In this document: one piece after another, positions 24,964 through 32,711 of the stretch
Layout of the letters: each line of letters begins with the position of its first letter
Position numbering within the stretch: the stretch's first letter is position 1
From: G965215055 sp965242685
GTDB taxonomy: Bacteria; Pseudomonadota; Gammaproteobacteria; UBA4575
Assembly: GCA_965242685.1 (NCBI GenBank)
Contig: OZ251487.1
Location: forward strand, 1,426,001-1,490,000
Direction of reading: 5' to 3'
Length of the DNA: 64,000 bases
The notes under the pieces: generated by a model
Seen by the model: the letters and a program-made list of their open reading frames with translations, nothing else
The model's database searches: none
What the model was told of the DNA's origin: nothing
Position numbers and translations under genes: made by a program

Positions 24964-27616
24964 GGCGGTTCTCATTTTCGATACAGCTTCCACTTCTGAT
25001 TAAGCTCTTCTCTTAATCGGCTATCCCTGGCTGGATTTGTTTATCGATTTATTTATCAATATGTTTTGAGTAACGTAGATTCTTCATGTAATTCTCTATC
25101 CAATTCCAATCTACCCCCAAGGGGGAAAATGGCATTTTTATTTCTGTTTTTCTGATTCGCCGTTGATTAAACTTTCTGCCATAAGAGTAGCGGTACTGCT
25201 CCTGATTGATCACTGTAGCAAGAAATAGCCCTCGATAAACGTTCATGTCAAACTTCGGGATAAGTTTTTCAACATGGTCGCTAGCTGAAAAATTGAAAGG
25301 TTGATAGGCACAGAATCCAAATACTGCACTGTCAATCGTTAAAACATTCCCTTTTTCCGTATAAGTATCGTAAAAACCTCGCGCCCCGTTATTGGTGGCT
25401 TGCGTGGTAATGTAAGGATATATTCTTTCCCCGCTTATATGCTGTTCTTCAAGTACCTTTCGGTCTGTCGTTTTTGAACCCCTAATAGTGAATAGTTCAT
25501 CAAGGGTAATAGGCTTCCAATCTTTGAAATTAAGGCTGTAGTGATGCTTGGTGAAACAGTCTTTCGATACAGTATCGGTGAGTTGATTATAGAACAGAAA
25601 GGTAGCATATTTTCGCATAGCGTCTTCAAAACAAATGTCACCCAAAGCCTCAAAATTAGTTTTAAGATAAGGTTCAACCAGCCATTCATCTTTAGCTTCT
25701 ACCGACCTCAGCACCGAATATCCGTCTTTCTCTTGTTTGTCAAAGTAACTTCGAAGCCATTTTTGCCTAACCTCGTTTTGGTACTTCTTATAGTAGTCAA
25801 TTCTGCCGTGGGGACGCATTTTGATAAAACCATCCTCTTTCCAATAACCAAACCAGGTTTTTACACTTTCCCGATGGGGTTTGTGCGCCTCAAAAACCAG
25901 AATACAAGTTACGGCAGATTTATCACTACTCTCAAAAAGTGTGTTGGGCATACTCATTACGGCTTTCAAGGTATGGTGGGTAAGAAGTCGTTTTTTTACT
26001 GACTGATTTCCCTGCTTGGTGTTCATCGCACAGGATTGCGGCACAATGGCGATGCCGATGCCGTTAGGTTCGAGGAAGGATAGTGCATTCCATACAAACT
26101 CTAACTCCTTATGTCCGTTTTCTTTAGCATAAGGAGGGTTCAAGAACGCTATTGTGGGTTTGCGTTTTTTAATCTCACCAGTATCTATTTCAAAGCAATC
26201 CTGCTGATAAATGTTTGCTTTGCCATCCCCCCTCAACATCATGTTGGAACAAGCCAGACAGAACATTTTCGGGTTGCTCTCAATACCGATAAGTTGATTC
26301 CGGTGGATATACTTCAGTTTGTCAACATCCCCTTGCACCTGGTCTTCCATTTTCATCATTGCAGCAATTAGAAACCCCCCCGTGCCGCAACAGTTGTCTA
26401 TGACGATACTGTCTTTATTTACCTCTGCCAATGCGCAAAATAATTCAGTGATATGGGGAGGAGTTAAGACAATCCCTAAACCACCATCGCCATTTGCGTA
26501 TTTAAGAAAATCAATATAAAAAGTGCCTAAAATGTCGTGATATTTATAGTCTTTAGTAAAAGGTTTGATATGTCTTTCCGCTTCTTCAATCAGGTCTTTC
26601 AGCAAGGTGTTCGGAGAACCATCTTTATTTCTCTCGGTGAGAATCTTGGTATTAGTGCGTAAGAAACCATACGTATCTAGCATGGTTTGTTTTTTCATGT
26701 TGCCGATATTATCTCGTTCCAATCGCTCTTCAATAGTGTTCAGCAACAGGGCAGCTATTTCCTTTGGCTTCTTTTTGGTGGAATAAGAAGAACAAAATCC
26801 TTCATCTTCTAAAGCCAACAGAATCCCACTTACCACCAAAGGGCGATAGGTTTCCTCAAACTCAAAGTCATCCCGCAATTGCTGGTTCAGTGTTTGAGAG
26901 TATTTCTTTAGTTTGGCTTCATCTGCCTCACATTTCCCTGAATCTCGGTTCAACAGAGACAGATAGCTCCCAAAATCTAACAGCTTGCTTATTTCCAGGT
27001 TTTTGTAACTACCACCTTGAATTTGCAGAAAGGTATCTACCAACCATTCATCTTCTCTCTCGCCTGATACACCGATGGAAAGTACGTCAAACTCCTTCGA
27101 GAGATAAGAAGAATAAAGCAGCGCACCATCCACTGCATAATCACGATAATGATTGAGTGTTTGGCTTTTATGCCTGCTCAGTTCAGCCTTACACTCTACA
27201 ACGATAAGAAGATTACTGTTTTCAAAAGTAACAATAAAATCAGGGTATCCAGCCCCTGTCCCTGCTTTTGATGCGTTTTGTAAAAGCTTTTGTATCTTGG
27301 GTTTTTCAGACTGTTGTTCTTCCACCCAAACATGCTGATGGGTTTCTTTCTTGAAGGCTTCCCTGCTGCGTGTTAAGTGTTCCCTGACAAGAATTTCCGT
27401 ATTCCGCTCATTCGCCACGGGTTAATTCCTGGTAGATAAATCGTTTAAGATATTTCTTGCTGAGATGGTGAAGCATATACCAAGCCGTCCTGATATTGTA
27501 CACTTAATTCTTTGCTCAACTACAAGGCAGATACGCCTTTTCTGGCCGTAACCATTAGTAAATGGCTACAATCCAGCTCTGTAAATATCTTTTGTGGATT
27601 TTGCTACATAATTCCC
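24941..27616. mobile_element. Transposase-less mobile cassette 2 carrying an all-in-one restriction-modification gene
   Basis: The 2676-bp unit has 23-bp inverted ends: left 24941-24963 (GGGAACTATG...AAAATCCAC) and right 27594-27616, a perfect inverse match to the consensus. It is flanked by a perfect 8-bp duplication, ATTATTTT, at 24933-24940 and 27617-27624. The left 60 bases also resemble those of cassette 1 (both continue with TTCT and an ATTTxCG-like stretch). The only gene inside is the 789-residue R-M protein on the minus strand; no transposase is encoded. The cassette is much more AT-rich than its surroundings. It is inserted between tatB and tatC in the opposite orientation to them. 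Confidence 0.9.
25049..27418 (-). CDS. Single-chain type IIG-like restriction-modification enzyme (nuclease, m6A methylase and specificity domain)
   Basis: A 789-residue protein with three modules. Residues about 1-130 form a PD-(D/E)xK nuclease: Asp60 in GYPDF and Glu75/Lys77 in VVECKAE. Residues about 280-600 form an HsdM-like gamma-class adenine methylase with helical lead-in, SAM motif DNCCGTGGF (341-349) and catalytic NPPY (427-430). Residues about 630-789 resemble one type I specificity half-subunit (WKPITLDELFTIRGSK, YPYITTQATNNG, RRIRKTEIKMP). One chain therefore supplies cleavage, modification and specificity. The gene is the sole cargo of cassette 2 and is AT-rich. The target sequence is unknown. 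Confidence 0.9.
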   Translation of the reverse strand: MANERNTEILVREHLTRSREAFKKETHQHVWVEEQQSEKPKIQKLLQNASKAGTGAGYPDFIVTFENSNLLIVVECKAELSRHKSQTLNHYRDYAVDGALLYSSYLSKEFDVLSIGVSGEREDEWLVDTFLQIQGGSYKNLEISKLLDFGSYLSLLNRDSGKCEADEAKLKKYSQTLNQQLRDDFEFEETYRPLVVSGILLALEDEGFCSSYSTKKKPKEIAALLLNTIEERLERDNIGNMKKQTMLDTYGFLRTNTKILTERNKDGSPNTLLKDLIEEAERHIKPFTKDYKYHDILGTFYIDFLKYANGDGGLGIVLTPPHITELFCALAEVNKDSIVIDNCCGTGGFLIAAMMKMEDQVQGDVDKLKYIHRNQLIGIESNPKMFCLACSNMMLRGDGKANIYQQDCFEIDTGEIKKRKPTIAFLNPPYAKENGHKELEFVWNALSFLEPNGIGIAIVPQSCAMNTKQGNQSVKKRLLTHHTLKAVMSMPNTLFESSDKSAVTCILVFEAHKPHRESVKTWFGYWKEDGFIKMRPHGRIDYYKKYQNEVRQKWLRSYFDKQEKDGYSVLRSVEAKDEWLVEPYLKTNFEALGDICFEDAMRKYATFLFYNQLTDTVSKDCFTKHHYSLNFKDWKPITLDELFTIRGSKTTDRKVLEEQHISGERIYPYITTQATNNGARGFYDTYTEKGNVLTIDSAVFGFCAYQPFNFSASDHVEKLIPKFDMNVYRGLFLATVINQEQYRYSYGRKFNQRRIRKTEIKMPFSPLGVDWNWIENYMKNLRYSKHIDK

Positions 27617-27624
27617 ATTATTTT
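27594..27624 (-). repeat. Right inverted end and target duplication of cassette 2
   Basis: The end at 27594-27616 matches the consensus at all 23 positions; ATTATTTT follows at 27617-27624. Confidence 0.92.
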
Positions 27625-27835
27625 GATAAGGGAGAAACCATGAACGAAAATACCTAAAGCGTGACTGGAAGACATAACCGAAAGTATGACAAAAAGCACA
27701 AAGTATTCCCGAAAGCATGACATAACCTGAGAGGCATAACCTACAGATATTCCAGAAAGTGCAAAAACGTTACACAAAAATGCAAAGATATTTCCGAAAG
27801 CATAGCCGAAAGACATAACCCGAAAGCCCAAAAGC
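27625..27835. repeat. Degenerate CCGAAAGCAT-type repeats between cassette 2 and tatC
   Basis: The gap contains at least six variants of CCGAAAGCATGACAT or CCGAAAGTATGAC, for example at 27711, 27792 and 27819. Two more copies lie before the cassette at 24911-24934, so they belong to the original tatB-tatC spacer. The last copy runs into the tatC start (AAAAGCATGACAACAG). No gene is seen; they look like successive short duplications around the tatC start. The stretch 27419-27593 inside the cassette holds only the upstream region of the R-M gene. Confidence 0.75.
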
Positions 27836-28699
27836 ATGACAACAGACCCTTCGGATAATGATGAAGACGGCGACAAAAGCCCGCTGCTGTCGCATCTATA
27901 CGAACTTCGCAACCGCCTGCTGTGGATTACCGCCACCGTAGCGGTATTCTTTTTCTGCCTGCTACCCTTTGCCAACAAGCTGTACACCTACCTGGCCGTG
28001 CCGCTGCTGGCGCATCTGCCGCAGGGCGGATCGATGGTCGCCATTGACGTGGCGTCGCCTTTCCTGGCGCCGTTCAAGCTGGTGTTTCTACTCGGCATCA
28101 TGCTGGCGATCCCCGTCATCCTTTACCATGCCTGGGCGTTTGTTGCGCCGGGCCTCTACAAGAGTGAAAAACGTCTCGCCTTCCCGATCCTCGTCTCCAG
28201 CTCCATCCTTTTTTACGTCGGCATGACGTTCGCCTACTTTATCGTCTTCCCCCTGATGTTCGGATTTTTTACCCGTGTCGCCCCGCAGGGCGTGACCGTG
28301 ATGACCGACATCAGCCGCTATCTGGACTTCGTGCTCAAGGTCTTCATCGCCTTCGGTGTGGCGTTTGAAGTCCCTATCGTCACCCTGGTGCTGGTAAAAC
28401 TTGGGATTGCGACGCCTCGACAACTGGCGGCCAAAAGACCTTACGTCATCGTCGCGGCGTTCATCGTCGGCATGTTGCTGACGCCCCCCGACGTGGTCTC
28501 GCAGATCCTGCTGGCGCTGCCGGTGTGGGTACTGTTTGAGATCGGCTTACTCCTGTCGCGCATCGTCGCGAGGCAACGCGGCGCAAAACCCGAAACCGAT
28601 CAACCGGAGGGCGACGACGACCCCCAAGCGGACACGGAAAAACCATCAAAACGCCCGTCCCGCTTTCGCTCGCGCCCGATGGCGCCGCCGGAAAAATAG
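27836..28699 (+). CDS. tatC: Sec-independent translocase subunit TatC
   Basis: Core Tat component that recognises twin-arginine signals, 287 residues with six spans. Motifs are LLSHLYELRNRLLW at the start, VASPFLAPFKLVFLLGIMLAIPVILYHAW, FVAPGLYKSEKR and FGVAFEVPIVTLVLVKLG. A charged, poorly conserved C-terminal tail follows. It is separated from tatAB by cassette 2, so its expression probably needs a promoter in the repeat-rich 27620-27835 stretch or read-through. Confidence 0.96.
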   Translation: MTTDPSDNDEDGDKSPLLSHLYELRNRLLWITATVAVFFFCLLPFANKLYTYLAVPLLAHLPQGGSMVAIDVASPFLAPFKLVFLLGIMLAIPVILYHAWAFVAPGLYKSEKRLAFPILVSSSILFYVGMTFAYFIVFPLMFGFFTRVAPQGVTVMTDISRYLDFVLKVFIAFGVAFEVPIVTLVLVKLGIATPRQLAAKRPYVIVAAFIVGMLLTPPDVVSQILLALPVWVLFEIGLLLSRIVARQRGAKPETDQPEGDDDPQADTEKPSKRPSRFRSRPMAPPEK

Positions 28700-28776
28700 C
28701 CGGTGGGAATGCTTAAGAGACGCATGAATATTGCCAATGTCTTGGAGATGGGAAAATTTCTTTCCCCGTCCCGTAC

Positions 28777-28788
28777 AAGTATATACTT
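28777..28788. promoter_or_regulatory. Perfect palindrome AAGTATATACTT
   Basis: The same 12-bp palindrome, followed by C, appears upstream of metY at 37709-37720. Here it lies between tatC and the convergent unknown gene. It could be an operator or a promoter core; two copies are too few to judge. Confidence 0.3.
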
Positions 28789-28841
28789 CCGTCATAGAAC
28801 GATGGACGCTTCCTTATTCTTGTTGCTCATTCTAATGACAA

Positions 28842-29648
28842 CTACCAGACATCCTCTTTACTTGGATAAGGTATATTAAAAGCCCCCTTCCACCGTTCGA
28901 GCGTGCCTTTACTTTTTAGGATTTGTATTTTTTTAATATCAAGACGCTTGGGAAGACGATCCTTTCCGTCATAGTGTTCTACCGCAGAAACAATTACTCG
29001 CTTATTCAAAACCTCCCGCAGGTTATCCACAGTCACAAAATTACAGGTACAGTTTAATTCTTTATCGCCGATACTCGTGATTAATTTCGCGCGCGCGGGT
29101 TTACCTCGCAGATCAACTTCCTTTAGTACTCCATCGAAACTACCGAATGCAATGCCGGCATAAAGCGGTATATCGCGGCCTTTAGATTTAAGGGAGTCCA
29201 ATGCCTGGCTTGCGCGTCCACCAAAAGATTTATCGATACGGATAACATTTTCATCTTCAAACCGCATCTCACCATGAGAGAACTTCTTTCCCGTTCCATC
29301 ATCCAATTCGGCAAGGGGCTTCATAACCTGTTCTGGCGTATCCTGAGGGACACTACTACCTTCTTGAATATTCTGGGCGACAGAACGAAAATACTTTACG
29401 CTGGAACGCTTGTATGGTTTCTTATAGTCTACCTCGTCCTCGACGATTTGCACTGTGGCGCTACCTGTACCAAGATCGGAAATAAGATAATCTAGGCTTT
29501 TTCTGCCGTTAATATGCTTGTCAACAGCACGAAGACTTTTAACAAGGAGGGTAAGTTTCTGAGCAAACACATCGACTCTTACAGCCCCGTTCTTCTCATG
29601 ATCGAGGCCGTAAAAGGTAACGCGGATTTTCCCAAGTTTTTCTTTCAT
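28842..29648 (-). CDS. Conserved-looking protein of unknown function
   Basis: A 268-residue soluble protein. ATG 29648 is preferred because AGGGGG stands 8 bases upstream; a GTG three codons earlier is possible. I do not recognise the family. Visible features are KIRVTFYGLDHEKNGAVRVDVFAQKLTLLVKSL at the N-terminus (in parts), DLGTGSATVQIVEDEV and a basic C-terminal part (KRLDIKKIQILKSKG). No signal peptide or span. It is more AT-rich than tatC and gpmI on either side and points against both, which suggests acquisition. No inverted ends were found around it. Confidence 0.65.
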   Translation of the reverse strand: MKEKLGKIRVTFYGLDHEKNGAVRVDVFAQKLTLLVKSLRAVDKHINGRKSLDYLISDLGTGSATVQIVEDEVDYKKPYKRSSVKYFRSVAQNIQEGSSVPQDTPEQVMKPLAELDDGTGKKFSHGEMRFEDENVIRIDKSFGGRASQALDSLKSKGRDIPLYAGIAFGSFDGVLKEVDLRGKPARAKLITSIGDKELNCTCNFVTVDNLREVLNKRVIVSAVEHYDGKDRLPKRLDIKKIQILKSKGTLERWKGAFNIPYPSKEDVW

Positions 29649-29695
29649 TTTTCTCACCCCCTGAGCTTGGCAGTGTACACTGCGTATAAATCCCT

Positions 29696-31228
29696 GTGAA
29701 GAACAACAGAACAGAAATTCGTCACCGCGTCATCCTGATCATCCTGGATGGTTTCGGCACCAATCCGAGCAAGGCCAACAATGCGATCTTGCAGGCGGAA
29801 ACCCCCCGGCTGGACGAATATTTTTCCAAATACCCGCATACCGTACTGGAGGCCTCGGGCGAGGCCGTCGGCTTGCCGTCCGGTCAGATGGGCAACTCCG
29901 AAGTCGGACACATGACCATCGGTTGCGGCACCATCATCCGCCAGGACCTCATTCGCATTAACGACGCCATTACCGACAGCAGCTTCTTTGAAATGTCGCC
30001 ACTGTTGCGGGCGATCAAAAAAGCGAAGAAAAAGCAGGGCTACATTCACCTGATCGGGTTGTTGTCGGACGGTGGCGTACATTCCCATATCGACCATGTG
30101 GTTGCCCTGCTCCACCTGTGTCGGCGGCACGGCGTTCGCCCGTTGCTACATGCCATTACCGATGGCCGCGATGCGCCGCCGCAAAGTGCCGAGAAATACA
30201 TCGACTACCTACAGGAGGCGTTACGGGAGGCAAACGGTTTCATCGCAACCTTGACGGGGCGTTACTACGCGATGGATCGCGACCGACGATGGGAGCGCAC
30301 CATGAAGGCGTGGCGGGCGCTGGTGCTGTTGCAGGGCGAAAAGGCGGACAATGCCCATGACGCCATTGCGCGCGCCTACGCACGCGGCGAGACCGATGAA
30401 TTTATCTTGCCCACCGTCATCAAGGGCGCGCAACCGATGGTGGATGAATCCGAGGTGATCTTCTACAATTTTCGCAATGATCGCCCGCGTCAGCTTGCCA
30501 GTTCGTTGGCGCAGAAAACCTTCACCGCATTTGATCGCGACCCCGGCTACAAGCCCGTCAAGCTAACGGTAATGACCAAATACGGCAAGGAATATCTCGG
30601 ACCGGTGATCTTTCCGCCGCGCAAGCCGGAGACCAATCTGGCGGAGATCATCAGCCGTCACAACCTGCATCAATTCCACTGTGCGGAAACCGAGAAATAT
30701 CCGCATGTCACCTACTTCATCAACGGCGGCCAGGAGGAGGCCTACGAAGGCGAAGACCGCAAGATGGTGCCGTCGCCGAAAGTCGCCACCTACGACCTAA
30801 AGCCCGAGATGAGTGCCGAAGAAGTCGCCGATGAAGTCATCAAGGCATTGCACAACAACGAATACGCATTGATCATTACCAACTTTGCGAACGGCGACAT
30901 GGTGGGGCACACCGCCAAGAGAGAGGCGATCACCGCCGCCTTGGAGGCCTTGGACAAACAAGCCGGCCGCGTGCTGGACGCCGCCATGGAAAACAACGTC
31001 GCGGTGGTATTGACTTCGGACCACGGGAATTGCGATGAGATCGTCGACCCGCATACCCGCGAGCCGCACACGCAACACACGGTCTATCCGGTGCCGTGTC
31101 TGGTGATCGACGGGAAAGACCGCAAGTTGGCCAACGGGCGGGGGCTGAGTGCGGTGGCGCCCACCATCCTCGAGATCATGGGCATCGAAAAACCCGAGGC
31201 GATGACCGGCAAATCGTTGCTTATTTGA
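29696..31228 (+). CDS. gpmI: 2,3-bisphosphoglycerate-independent phosphoglycerate mutase
   Basis: Glycolytic and gluconeogenic interconversion of 3- and 2-phosphoglycerate with two Mn ions, 510 residues. The GTG start at 29696 gives KNNRTEIRHRVILIILDGFG. Alkaline-phosphatase-fold motifs are LDGFG, the serine nucleophile in GQMGNSEVGH, DGRDAPPQSA, the FANGDMVGHT aspartate and histidine, and TSDHGNCDEI. The Arg in RNDRPRQL is present. Complete. Confidence 0.96.
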   Translation: MKNNRTEIRHRVILIILDGFGTNPSKANNAILQAETPRLDEYFSKYPHTVLEASGEAVGLPSGQMGNSEVGHMTIGCGTIIRQDLIRINDAITDSSFFEMSPLLRAIKKAKKKQGYIHLIGLLSDGGVHSHIDHVVALLHLCRRHGVRPLLHAITDGRDAPPQSAEKYIDYLQEALREANGFIATLTGRYYAMDRDRRWERTMKAWRALVLLQGEKADNAHDAIARAYARGETDEFILPTVIKGAQPMVDESEVIFYNFRNDRPRQLASSLAQKTFTAFDRDPGYKPVKLTVMTKYGKEYLGPVIFPPRKPETNLAEIISRHNLHQFHCAETEKYPHVTYFINGGQEEAYEGEDRKMVPSPKVATYDLKPEMSAEEVADEVIKALHNNEYALIITNFANGDMVGHTAKREAITAALEALDKQAGRVLDAAMENNVAVVLTSDHGNCDEIVDPHTREPHTQHTVYPVPCLVIDGKDRKLANGRGLSAVAPTILEIMGIEKPEAMTGKSLLI

Positions 31229-31264
31229 GTCAAACTCTAAGATACGGGAGCGGATTAAAACCGA

Positions 31265-31490
31265 TCACACGGATTCCACCTCACCAGGAGGCCGTCCCTT
31301 CGGGCGGTACTCGGGCGATTTTCGGTAAAAACTAAATCAAACGGATCCCACCTCACCAAGCCGCCGTCCCTTTCGGGCGGTACTCGGGCGATTTTCGGTA
31401 AAAACTAAATCAAACGGATTCCACCTCACCAAAACGCCGTCCCTTTCGGGCGGCACTCGGGCAGGGGCGGTGAAGACTAATCAAACGGAT
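31265..31490. repeat. Three tandem 72-bp repeats between gpmI and the exported protein
   Basis: A unit of about 72 bp, starting near ACGGATTCCACCTCACC and containing the hairpin GCCGTCCCTTTCGGGCGG, is repeated at 31269, 31341 and 31414. It leads into the true 3' end of the minus-strand gene at 31485, whose last codons make up the unit start. The hairpins may terminate transcription from both sides. Confidence 0.9.
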
Positions 31491-32283
31491 TCCACCAGCG
31501 TTTCTTTTTAGGCTTTTCTTCCTTTTTCGCCTCGCCGCCGGCGCCTTCACTTTCACCCTCGCCTTCGCCTTCATTCCGGCGCGCCAGCGTAACGGCTTCA
31601 TCGGCTTCTTTTGCCAGATTGCGCAGGGCGTTGCGCATCGTCGTTGCCGAGTAGTCGCCGCGAATGGGGATGTGGGCGATGTTCTTATCGGCCTTCCAGT
31701 CATAGGCGCGTTTGAGTTGTTTTCGGTATTGTGCCGGATAGTTGTCGAAGTTGACCTTGGATTGACGTTTGATGTCGCCCGTCACCTGGATGGCGCGTTG
31801 ACCAAAGAAAAAGAACTTCTTGCCCGTTGCCACCACCGCCAGCCCGTGGCGCGCGATGTCGTAGGATACCTCGGGACAGGTCTCGAAGCGTTGGCTATAT
31901 TCTTTGCTGACTTGCGCCGCCAGGCACACCCTTACGCTATAGCGGATGGCGTCCTGATCGATGGTGAGACCGAACACATCGGCGCCTTTTTGCAGCTGTC
32001 GGATCGCCTGTCGCTCTTGTCGCGTAAAGCCATCCCTGAGATCGGCGCCGCCAAGCTCGGACCCTTCCTCGCTGCTGTAGATGATGACTTGCTGTTGATA
32101 GGGTTTATAGTCGGGCACTTCGGCCTCGGAGGCCGTGCACAACTGGGTCACCTGTTCCTGTGTAAACCCTTTTTCCAGATAAAAAGCCACGTCTTCCTTG
32201 TCGCACTTGGCAAACGCGATGGCGGGCAGCAGCAGGCCGCCGACCAGCAGCGAGATAACCGCCTTGTGATGGATGTCGATCAT
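31477..32283 (-). CDS. Exported protein of unknown function
   Basis: A 268-residue protein. The start at 32283 gives a clean signal peptide (MIDIHHKAVISLLVGGLLLPAIAFA, cleaved before KCDKEDV). The mature part has paired cysteines (CDKEDV, QLCTAS, RVCLAA, ETCPEV), suggesting periplasmic disulfides, and the recurring KGFTQEQVTQL type of motif near the N-terminus. The C-terminus is a low-complexity Glu/Gly then Lys-rich tail ending RWWNPFD. Family not recognised. The 3' end is the source of the 72-bp repeats next to gpmI. Confidence 0.7.
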   Translation of the reverse strand: MIDIHHKAVISLLVGGLLLPAIAFAKCDKEDVAFYLEKGFTQEQVTQLCTASEAEVPDYKPYQQQVIIYSSEEGSELGGADLRDGFTRQERQAIRQLQKGADVFGLTIDQDAIRYSVRVCLAAQVSKEYSQRFETCPEVSYDIARHGLAVVATGKKFFFFGQRAIQVTGDIKRQSKVNFDNYPAQYRKQLKRAYDWKADKNIAHIPIRGDYSATTMRNALRNLAKEADEAVTLARRNEGEGEGESEGAGGEAKKEEKPKKKRWWNPFD

Positions 32284-32380
32284 ATTTGCTTGCCTGTCCT
32301 TCCGCCTTGTCGGGCGTCTTGTCGCGTGCATTAACAATAAAAGGGAAGTAGGCGGCTACTCTTTTCGCAGAGCCTTCCGC

Positions 32381-32605
32381 TTAGCCAACTGGAAAAATAT
32401 ACCTAGAAAAAAAGCCTACAACGCCCACCGCAATAATCCCCAACAACCATTTCGCCATATTAAATTGGGTTCTCATCTTTTCAATACTGATATGCAGCGT
32501 TTTCAACTCTTTTCCAATACCGATATGCAGCGCTTTTAACTCTGCCGACGTCGCCAAGTGATTGACTCGCTCTTCAATTCTTACCAAGCTTTCCTCAACG
32601 ATCAT
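32381..32605 (-). CDS. Small coiled-coil protein with C-terminal membrane anchor
   Basis: With the ATG at 32605 the product has 74 residues: a helical, charged N-terminal part (VRIEERVNHLATSAELKAL), a short imperfect repeat (LHIGIGKELKTLHISIEKM) and a C-terminal span (WLLGIIAVGVVGFFSRYIF). The layout matches, in miniature, the DUF1640-type proteins at 35-37 kb, though sequence identity is low. Function unknown. Confidence 0.55.
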   Translation of the reverse strand: MIVEESLVRIEERVNHLATSAELKALHIGIGKELKTLHISIEKMRTQFNMAKWLLGIIAVGVVGFFSRYIFPVG

Positions 32606-32641
32606 AACAAAATTTTCCGAAATATAAAGACGGGACAATAA

Positions 32642-32672
32642 AAAAACGGGCACCTACAAGGCGCCCGTTTTT
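32642..32672. terminator. Rho-independent terminator downstream of porin
   Basis: AAAAACGGGC and GCCCGTTTTT form a perfect 10-bp stem around an 11-base loop, flanked by A and T runs. It lies 39 bases after the porin stop on the minus strand and separates it from the small coiled-coil gene. Confidence 0.9.
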
Positions 32673-32711
32673 ATCGTAAAAGTCCTTTTATCCGTCAGGA
32701 TGCAAGCGGTC

